Shown piece after piece: positions 7,190 through 13,512 of a stretch of DNA of 15,054 bases; positions within the stretch are counted from its first letter, which is position 1; every line of letters starts with the position of its first letter. The notes beneath the pieces are model-generated. The model was given only the letters and a program-made list of their open reading frames with translations, was not told the origin of the DNA and ran no database searches. The stretch comes from Sulfurimonas sp. UBA6014 (lineage in GTDB: Bacteria > Campylobacterota > Campylobacteria > Campylobacterales > Sulfurimonadaceae): the NCBI GenBank assembly GCA_002428085.1, contig DJAA01000066.1:20092-35145 (forward strand), written 5' to 3'. The position numbers and the translations under genes are program-made.

Positions 7190-8620
7190 ATGGGAAAATT
7201 TGTTAATAGCACGGAAGAATTTTTTACTTTTTGTGAAGAAAATGATGTTCAGTTTGTGGACTTTCGATTTACAGATATTAAAGGGACATGGCACCATGTT
7301 TCTTATAGAATGAGCGCAGTAAATGCAGGTCATTTTCAAGGCGGTCTTCCGTTTGACGGTTCATCTATCGATGCATGGCAACCAATCAACAAGTCAGATA
7401 TGCTTTTAAAGCCTGATGCAGGCTCAGCATTTCTAGACCCTTTTACAGCTGATCCGACCGTCATCGTGTTCTGTGATGTTTACGATATTTACAAAAACCA
7501 AGCATATGAGCGATGTCCTCGTTCAATTGCAAAAGCAGCACTCAAACATGCAGAATCTTTAGGTATTGCAGACGCTGCATACTTTGGACCAGAAAATGAG
7601 TTCTTTGTTTTTGATGATGTAAAATTCATCGATAACATGAATGAAGCAGGTTACAAAATCGATACTGAAGAGGGTGGCTGGAACTCAAACACTTCTTATC
7701 CTGACTCATACAATAACGCTCACCGTCCTGGCACAAAAGGTGGTTACTTTCCAGTAGCTCCTACAGATACTGGTGTTGATATGCGTGCTGAAATGATGAT
7801 GATTATGGAACAAATCGGTCTTGAAGTTGTTTTAGGTCACCATGAAGTTGCACAAGGACAACACGAAATCGGCATCGTTTTCTCAGATATTATCGGTGCA
7901 GCAGACAATGTTCAAAAGTACAAATATGTTGTAAAAATGGTAGCGCACCTCAACGGTAAAACAGCTACATTTATGCCAAAACCAATGTTTGGTGACAACG
8001 GAAACGGAATGCACGTTCACCAGTCACTTTGGAAAGAGGGCAGAAACCTTTTCTACAAACAAGGAAATTATGCAAATATTTCTGAAATGGGTCTTCACTA
8101 TGTTGGCGGTATTTTCAAGCATGCACGTTCAGTTGCAGCATTTACTAACCCAACAACAAACTCATACAAAAGACTTTTGCCAGGATTTGAAGCACCAAGT
8201 GTTTTAACATACTCTTCTCAAAATCGTTCAGCATCTTGCCGTATTCCTTATGGTGCAGGCGAAAAAGCAACTCGTATTGAGATGAGATTCCCAGATTCTA
8301 CTGCTTGTCCTTACCTTGCATTTGCTGTTATGATGATGGCTGGACTTGACGGTATTAAAAATAAAGAAGTTCCAATCGGTCCAATGGATGAAGATTTGTA
8401 TGAACTCTCTTTAGATGAGATTCGTGAAAAAGGTATCCCTCAAATGCCACATACTCTTCGTGGTTCGCTAGAAGCTCTTGTACGTGATTTTGAGTACCTT
8501 AAACCTGTCTTTACTGATGAATTTCTCAAAGCATACAGACACTACAGATTTGAGCGTGATGTCTGGCCAGATGAAGGTCGTCCAACTGCTTACGAGTTCA
8601 AAACTACGTATCAGTGTTAA
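7190..8620 (+). CDS. glnA: Glutamine synthetase, type I
   Basis: 476 residues, normal for GSI. Makes glutamine from glutamate, ammonia and ATP in the cytoplasm as a dodecamer. Seen: PFDGSSI (54-60) with the catalytic aspartate, metal ligands Glu135 and Glu137 in FGPENEFFVF, GHHEVAQGQHEI (216-227), the glutamate-binding NGNGMHVHQS (270-279), SQNRSASCRIP (343-353), and the C-terminal DLYELSLDE (402-410), whose Tyr404 aligns with the adenylylated tyrosine of enteric GlnA. All active-site segments are intact. The gene has its own promoter region and a strong terminator after it, so it is likely monocistronic. Its neighbours offer no PII or GlnE gene in this window. Confidence 0.97.
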   Translation: MGKFVNSTEEFFTFCEENDVQFVDFRFTDIKGTWHHVSYRMSAVNAGHFQGGLPFDGSSIDAWQPINKSDMLLKPDAGSAFLDPFTADPTVIVFCDVYDIYKNQAYERCPRSIAKAALKHAESLGIADAAYFGPENEFFVFDDVKFIDNMNEAGYKIDTEEGGWNSNTSYPDSYNNAHRPGTKGGYFPVAPTDTGVDMRAEMMMIMEQIGLEVVLGHHEVAQGQHEIGIVFSDIIGAADNVQKYKYVVKMVAHLNGKTATFMPKPMFGDNGNGMHVHQSLWKEGRNLFYKQGNYANISEMGLHYVGGIFKHARSVAAFTNPTTNSYKRLLPGFEAPSVLTYSSQNRSASCRIPYGAGEKATRIEMRFPDSTACPYLAFAVMMMAGLDGIKNKEVPIGPMDEDLYELSLDEIREKGIPQMPHTLRGSLEALVRDFEYLKPVFTDEFLKAYRHYRFERDVWPDEGRPTAYEFKTTYQC

Positions 8621-8638
8621 GCCCTTTAGCTTAGCACT

Positions 8639-8664
8639 TCTTCCTACATTTGTAGGAAGATTTT
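8639..8664 (+). terminator. Intrinsic terminator after glnA
   Basis: Nine-base-pair stem TCTTCCTAC (8639-8647) / GTAGGAAGA (8652-8660), 4-base loop ATTT, followed directly by TTTTC. Lies 18 bases after the glnA stop. Confidence 0.85.
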
Positions 8665-8685
8665 CACACTATTTTAAACTCCCTC

Positions 8686-8715
8686 AATTTGTATAATCAT
8701 AAATTTGCTATAATC
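8686..8715 (+). promoter_or_regulatory. Two tandem promoters' -10 boxes upstream of leuA
   Basis: Perfect TATAAT at 8692-8697 and again at 8709-8714, inside an imperfect direct repeat AATTTG-TATAATC (8686-8698) and AATTTGCTATAATC (8702-8715). The second has an extended TGC before the box. The leuA ATG follows 32 bases after the second box, with AAAGGA six bases before it. Confidence 0.7.
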
Positions 8716-8746
8716 CGCCTCAATTTAAAGTTTTAAAGGATTCATC

Positions 8747-10405
8747 ATGAATCAAATTCCAAAGGGGAAGTATCACTCTTACCCAAAAATAGATTTGCCA
8801 AATAGAAAGTGGCCTAACAATACTATAACGCATGCTCCTATCTGGTGCAGTGTAGATTTACGAGATGGAAATCAAGCCCTTGTAAATCCTATGGATATGA
8901 AAAAAAAACTTGAACTTTTCACACTCTTACTTCAACTTGGTTTTAAAGAGATTGAAGTTGGTTTTCCATCTGCCTCTAAAGTAGAATTTGATTTTTTGCG
9001 CCGATTGATTGATGATAAACTTATTCCCGATGACGTCACTATCCAAGTCCTTGTCCAAGCAAGAGAGCATCTTATCGCTAAAACATTCGAAGCACTCAAA
9101 GGTGTCAAAAAAGCAACGGTTCATATCTACAATTCAACCTCTGTAGCGCAAAGGAAAATAGTCTTTAAAAAGAGCAAAGAGGAGATTATTGCCCTTGCCT
9201 TAGAGGGTGTTGACTTGGTCAAAAAATATGAAAAAGAGCATGAGGGAGAGATATTTCTTGAGTACTCCCCTGAGAGTTTTACTGGAACTGAGTTAGAATT
9301 TGCAGCTCAAATTTCTAATGCTGTCACAGCCCGCTGGGGGATAAGTGCCAAGAGAAAAGTTATCATCAACTTGCCTGCAACCGTAGAGATGGCAACACCA
9401 AATATCTATGCCGACCAAATCGAATGGATGGCAAATCACTTAGATAATCGTGAAAATGTCATCATCTCAACCCATACGCACAACGACAGAGGAACAAGTG
9501 TCGCAGCAACTGAACTCGCACTTCTTGCAGGAGCCGACAGAGTTGAGGGGACGCTTTTGAGCAATGGGGAGAGAACTGGCAATGTCGATATCATAACCTT
9601 AGCACTCAACATGACAACACAAGGGATAGATTCTACGCTTGATTTTTCTCAAGTAGACAATGTCATAGAAGTTATGGAGCGTTGCACCGAGATACAAACA
9701 CACGTGCGCCATCCTTACGTTGGAGAGCTCGTTTACACCGCATTTTCAGGTTCCCATCAAGATGCAATCAATAAAGGTTTAGCATATCAAAAAGCAAAAA
9801 GTGATGCTTTATGGGAAGTCCCTTATTTGCCTATAGACCCAAGCGATGTCGGAAGAACATACGAGAGCATCATCCGCATCAATTCACAGTCTGGCAAAGG
9901 TGGCGTGGCTTATATACTAGAGAAAAATTATGGTTTTCAGTTACCAAAAGCGATGCATCCTGAAATAGGTCGAATTGTACAAACTGTGACAGAAGAAAAA
10001 GGCAAAGAGCTTGAAGCCAAAGAGATTTTTAAAATATTTAAAAAACACTATTTCAATACAAAAGAGCACATCACTCTTCTTGATTTTAATGTAGCTTCAA
10101 ATAAAAAACTTGCCACATGTGTTTTAACCTATCGCTATCATGGAAAAGAAATCACAGCCCATGGAGAAGGAAATGGTCCTATAGATGCTTGTAAGCATGC
10201 ACTAGCAAAAGATTATGAAAATGATTTTAGTATCAATTCCTATTTTGAACACTCATGTGGAGATAAAAGTTCAGCAAAAGCTATCGCGTACATCGAGATA
10301 CAAAGCAGAGAAATTTTATCTTGTTTTGGAGTTGGCTCAGACAATGACATAACAACAGCTTCCATAAAAGCCCTCTTTTGTGCTTTAAACAGAGCCTTTA
10401 ACTAA
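8747..10405 (+). CDS. leuA: 2-isopropylmalate synthase, long-form type 2 LeuA
   Basis: 552 residues. Condenses acetyl-CoA with 2-oxoisovalerate, the first committed step of leucine synthesis. The N-terminal KYHSYPKI...RKWPNN opening and the length match the LeuA form of actinobacteria and yeast (about 550-640 residues) rather than the shorter E. coli type. Catalytic TIM barrel: CSVDLRDGNQALV (34-46) with Arg39 and metal ligand Asp40, EIEVGFPSAS (68-77), metal ligands His243 and His245 in STHTHNDRGT (241-250), and SNGERTGNVD (272-281). The linker leads to a C-terminal leucine-sensing LeuA dimer domain (about 440-552), with the GEGNGPIDA segment (473-481), so leucine feedback is expected. No other leu genes are visible nearby. 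Preceded by tandem TATAAT boxes. Confidence 0.95.
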   Translation: MNQIPKGKYHSYPKIDLPNRKWPNNTITHAPIWCSVDLRDGNQALVNPMDMKKKLELFTLLLQLGFKEIEVGFPSASKVEFDFLRRLIDDKLIPDDVTIQVLVQAREHLIAKTFEALKGVKKATVHIYNSTSVAQRKIVFKKSKEEIIALALEGVDLVKKYEKEHEGEIFLEYSPESFTGTELEFAAQISNAVTARWGISAKRKVIINLPATVEMATPNIYADQIEWMANHLDNRENVIISTHTHNDRGTSVAATELALLAGADRVEGTLLSNGERTGNVDIITLALNMTTQGIDSTLDFSQVDNVIEVMERCTEIQTHVRHPYVGELVYTAFSGSHQDAINKGLAYQKAKSDALWEVPYLPIDPSDVGRTYESIIRINSQSGKGGVAYILEKNYGFQLPKAMHPEIGRIVQTVTEEKGKELEAKEIFKIFKKHYFNTKEHITLLDFNVASNKKLATCVLTYRYHGKEITAHGEGNGPIDACKHALAKDYENDFSINSYFEHSCGDKSSAKAIAYIEIQSREILSCFGVGSDNDITTASIKALFCALNRAFN

Positions 10406-10467
10406 ACACTTTTGGAGCAGTGCCTATTAATTAATCTCTAACGCAATACGATTCCTTCTTTCTGTAG

Positions 10468-10473
10468 TATAAT
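10468..10473 (+). promoter_or_regulatory. -10 box before the ATP-grasp gene
   Basis: Perfect TATAAT, 38 bases before ATG 10512; AAAGAGG six bases before the ATG is the ribosome-binding site. No clear -35 box, as is common in Campylobacterota promoters. No terminator is visible after leuA in the 106-base gap. Confidence 0.55.
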
Positions 10474-10511
10474 AATAGTAATCATAAATTAATACACGAA
10501 AGAGGTCTTCT

Positions 10512-11876
10512 ATGCTAGAAAAATCTACGAAACTTCATGATAAATTTTGGGAAATTTTCTCTAAACAAGACAGAAGTAAAATTGAAGAATTTAAGTTATA
10601 CATGGACAAGTTTGCTATAAATTTTAATCTTTATAAGGATGGAAATTTTATAGAGCAATCTTTGCCATTTGATGTTATCCCCCGAATTATCTCCAAAGAA
10701 GAATTTTCCAAAATAGAAAAAGGTCTGCAGCAAAGAGTTCATGCACTCAACCTTTTTCTAGAAGATTTATACACAGATGCTAAAATCGTAAAAGCAGGAA
10801 TAGTCCCTCAAGAGTTTGTAGAACAAGCAAGTGGTTATTTGAAAAAATTTGTTGGCTTCTCCCCATCAAAAAAAATCAGAACACACATCAACGGCATCGA
10901 CCTTGTAAAAGACTCCTCAAATGATCAATGGGTTATTTTAGAGGATAACCTTAGAGTACCAAGCGGTTCAAGCTACCCTTTATCCATCCGTGACACCTAT
11001 AGAAAAATCTACCCAGATTTTTTTGAACAAATGAAAATTGATCCTATCAAAAACTATCCAAAAATTATTGCAAATGCCATGAACTATGTCAGCACTGGCG
11101 GTATCAATGTTGTCCTCACTCCAGGACGATACAATTCAGCCTATTATGAGCATAGCTATTTGGCTGAAAAGTCAGGAGCACTCCTTGTTCGTCCTCATGA
11201 GCTCACGGTAGTTGACAAAAAAGTATATTTTAAAAGCTATAACGGAAAACTCTTACGAGTCGGTTCGGTTTATCGTAGACTTGATGACGAATTTATGGAC
11301 CCTAAATTTTTCAATCCTGAGAGTCTCATAGGAGTCCCGGGCATTGTCGAGGCATATCTAGCAGGAAATGTAGCACTTTTAAACGCTATTGGAAACGGTG
11401 TTGCTGATGATAAAGGGATTTATTACTTTGTCCCTAAGATGATAAAATATTATCTAGGCGAAGAGCCGATTCTTAAAAACGCCCCTACGTATCTCCCCTA
11501 TTTTAAAGAAGATATGGACTATATTTTTAACAACATGGCAAAACTGGTCATCAAAGATGTTGCAGAAGCTGGAGGATATGGCGTTTTATTTGGTCATGAA
11601 ATGTCAGCAATTCAAATAGCTGACTTAAAAACAATCATCAAAGCAAATCCAAGACGCTTTATCGCTCAAGAGCTTATCGAATTTTATGATGAAAAATGCT
11701 ATATCAACAAAGACCTCAAAGATAGAAAAGCCGATTTTAGAGCCTATGTAGTTGCGGCTGATGATATAAAAGTATGGAACTGCGGCTTAACCAGATACGC
11801 ACTCGAAGAGGGGAACTACTTAGTAAACTCTTCACAGGGTGGCGGATTTAAAGATACTTGGGTAATGGAGTTATAA
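10512..11876 (+). CDS. Circularly permuted ATP-grasp protein (DUF404/DUF407 type)
   Basis: 454 residues. Recognised by the chain of motifs typical of the circularly permuted ATP-grasp family: EDNLRVPSGSSY (144-155), LTPGRYNSAYYEHSYLA (202-218), YRRLDDEFMDP (254-264), GVPGIVEAYLAGNVALLNAIGNG (274-296), IKDVAEAGGYG (347-357), FIAQE (383-387), ADFRAYVV (407-414) and the C-terminal SSQGGGFKDTW (440-450). These place the ATP- and metal-binding residues in an order permuted relative to classical ATP-grasp enzymes. The family is predicted to form amide bonds (ligase chemistry through acyl phosphate), but substrate and product are unknown. One base separates its stop from the next gene, an Alpha-E protein, its usual partner. 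All motifs appear intact, so I expect an active enzyme. Confidence 0.93.
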   Translation: MLEKSTKLHDKFWEIFSKQDRSKIEEFKLYMDKFAINFNLYKDGNFIEQSLPFDVIPRIISKEEFSKIEKGLQQRVHALNLFLEDLYTDAKIVKAGIVPQEFVEQASGYLKKFVGFSPSKKIRTHINGIDLVKDSSNDQWVILEDNLRVPSGSSYPLSIRDTYRKIYPDFFEQMKIDPIKNYPKIIANAMNYVSTGGINVVLTPGRYNSAYYEHSYLAEKSGALLVRPHELTVVDKKVYFKSYNGKLLRVGSVYRRLDDEFMDPKFFNPESLIGVPGIVEAYLAGNVALLNAIGNGVADDKGIYYFVPKMIKYYLGEEPILKNAPTYLPYFKEDMDYIFNNMAKLVIKDVAEAGGYGVLFGHEMSAIQIADLKTIIKANPRRFIAQELIEFYDEKCYINKDLKDRKADFRAYVVAADDIKVWNCGLTRYALEEGNYLVNSSQGGGFKDTWVMEL

Positions 11877-11877
11877 A

Positions 11878-12555
11878 ATGAGTATGCATATTACAGGAAA
11901 TGTTGCCACAAATTTATATTGGCTTGGAAGATATTTAGAGCGTACAGCCATCACACTGCGTGAGATAAGCGCAACATACGATAAAGTCATAGATATTGAC
12001 AAACAAGCAGGGGTAAAACTTTACGAAAAGTTTGATATTGAACTCAAATATACCAATGCATACGACTTTTTAAAACAGGCTATGTTTGGTGATCATAATG
12101 CAAATATCCTCCATTTTTTAACCAACGCGAGAGAGAATGCAATCATTTGCCGCCATATTCTTGATAGTGAGGCATTTGGTGAAATCATAGAGCTTTATGC
12201 ACTTTTTTTTACAACAAATAAAAATCATTTAGAGATTGATTATAAGCTTATTGACCATGCGCAGTCACTCATCGGTGAAATATGGAATGCGCGCTCTATG
12301 CGAGACCACAGAGAGCTCAGTGACTCTTTTTTCAGAATAGGCAAGATTATCGAAGAAGCAGATTATCGCATCCGCTTTCATGAAGAAGCTGACAAAGAGA
12401 TTATTGAGTCTATCTATAAAGAGGTAGAATCTTTGTATGCAGGTCTCGTCAAAGACCATGAGAAAGCTCCACAATTTTTAAAAGTTGAAGGCAAAACACA
12501 AGACGACCGCTTAACTGCACTCAATGCCATTATAGACAAAATAATTATCGGCTAA
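11878..12555 (+). CDS. Alpha-E (DUF403) protein, short form
   Basis: 225 residues, all-helical, with the opening NLYWLGRYLERTAITLREI (12-30) that defines the Alpha-E family, and the internal NARENAIICRHIL (103-115) and IWNARSMRDH (144-153). Family members are usually about 300 residues; this copy is some 80-90 shorter yet keeps both ends of the motif set and has no frame disruption, so it looks like a compact form rather than a broken gene. Function is unknown; the family occurs next to or fused with circularly permuted ATP-grasp enzymes and transglutaminase-like proteases. GGAG lies 8 bases before ATG 11878; coupling with the preceding ATP-grasp gene (1-base gap) is likely. Its 3' end meets the convergent transglutaminase gene 19 bases away. 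Confidence 0.85.
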   Translation: MSMHITGNVATNLYWLGRYLERTAITLREISATYDKVIDIDKQAGVKLYEKFDIELKYTNAYDFLKQAMFGDHNANILHFLTNARENAIICRHILDSEAFGEIIELYALFFTTNKNHLEIDYKLIDHAQSLIGEIWNARSMRDHRELSDSFFRIGKIIEEADYRIRFHEEADKEIIESIYKEVESLYAGLVKDHEKAPQFLKVEGKTQDDRLTALNAIIDKIIIG

Positions 12556-12561
12556 ATTTTT

Positions 12562-12594
12562 GCCAGCGGCACTACTACTGCTGCTGCTGCTGGC
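12562..12594. terminator. Stem-loop at the convergent gene junction, possible weak terminator
   Basis: GCCAGCGGCA (12562-12571) pairs with TGCTGCTGGC (12585-12594), 10 base pairs with one G-T wobble and a 13-base loop. One arm is built from the CTG repeat. Only three T follow on the plus strand and no T-run on the minus strand, so termination strength is uncertain. Confidence 0.4.
12572..12592. repeat. Trinucleotide repeat (CTA)2(CTG)5 at the 3' end of the transglutaminase gene
   Basis: On the minus strand it reads five CAG codons followed by two consecutive TAG stops. It encodes the terminal QQQQQ and sets the end of the protein. Gain or loss of units would change only the tail length. Confidence 0.9.
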
Positions 12595-13510
12595 TTTGAG
12601 ACAAAATCTGCGAAACTTTTTTTTCTTCTTTTCTTACATCCACCATAACTGACAATTGGCTCCCTCCACTACTCATCACAACCCCTTTAAGTGGGGAGAC
12701 GTCATGATAGTCTCTTCCTGAACCTAAAAGTATGTGTTGCTCTTTTGGAATGATGTTATTTGTCGGGTCAAAGTCAATCCACCCAGCCCCTGGAATGTAA
12801 AGAGAAAACCACGCATGAGAAGCATCTATCCCAAAAAGTTTCTCCTCTCCCGCAAGAGGCAATGTTTCAATATAGCCACTCACATATTTTGCAGGCAATC
12901 CGATGGTGCGAAGTGCAGATATTGCAAATTGTGCAAAATCTTGACAAACTCCTTTTTTAGCTTCAAAAATCTCTTCAACAGGAGTTGTGATATCACTAAA
13001 TCCTGATAAAAATTTAAAATCATGAAAAATACGCCCCATAAACTCATGTGCTGCTTCAAAAACATCTCTACTTGGATGAAAAGACTCTAATGCGTACTCT
13101 TTAATAGCTATGGACCCTTTTGGGATAAGAATTGATTCAAAAAGATACTGTTTGGCAGATAAATCATCAGCTCTAAATTTAGACAACTGTTCAAGTGCAC
13201 GTTTGAGCGAAACACTATTATTTTTAATTGCATCAATATGCGCTTGAATCCGCTGTGGAAAAATTTCAACTTGCGAATTTCCAATCACTAAGAGTGCTTC
13301 ATGAGGCTCTCTTATAAGCATGTGGGTATTAATATTTCCAAACATATCTGTAAACTCATACGACTCATAGACACGTGGATGTATCTCTAAAGTAAATTTT
13401 AGAAGATTTTGATGTGCATCTGTTTTTGGTTTGAGCCTTGCTATATTGTGGCTAAAAGTAACACTGCTTTGGTAGTGAAATTGTGTTTTATGGTAAATAT
13501 TATATATCAT
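12575..13510 (-). CDS. Transglutaminase-like cysteine protease of the ATP-grasp/Alpha-E system
   Basis: 311 residues, no signal peptide. The N-terminal part (about 1-85, IYHKTQFHYQSSVTFSHNIARLKP) is the bacterial transglutaminase-like N-terminal beta domain; residues about 145-255 are the transglutaminase core with Cys189 in KKGVCQDFAQF, His232 in DASHAWFSLY and Asp247 in WIDFDPTNN, a complete papain-like triad. Such proteins act as cytoplasmic peptidases or amide-bond-exchanging enzymes; relatives sit with circularly permuted ATP-grasp and Alpha-E genes, as here. The start ATG is 2 bases after the stop of the upstream ATP-grasp-Alpha-E gene and has only a weak ribosome-binding site, so coupling is likely. 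The C-terminus is a low-complexity SQSQQQQQ tail written by a CAG repeat. Substrate unknown. Confidence 0.92.
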   Translation of the reverse strand: MIYNIYHKTQFHYQSSVTFSHNIARLKPKTDAHQNLLKFTLEIHPRVYESYEFTDMFGNINTHMLIREPHEALLVIGNSQVEIFPQRIQAHIDAIKNNSVSLKRALEQLSKFRADDLSAKQYLFESILIPKGSIAIKEYALESFHPSRDVFEAAHEFMGRIFHDFKFLSGFSDITTPVEEIFEAKKGVCQDFAQFAISALRTIGLPAKYVSGYIETLPLAGEEKLFGIDASHAWFSLYIPGAGWIDFDPTNNIIPKEQHILLGSGRDYHDVSPLKGVVMSSGGSQLSVMVDVRKEEKKVSQILSQSQQQQQ

Positions 13511-13512
13511 GA

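Noticed and set aside
11878..12555. Short Alpha-E gene as a truncated pseudogene
   Set aside because: It has a good ribosome-binding site, 1-base coupling to its partner, no internal stop, and family motifs along its length.
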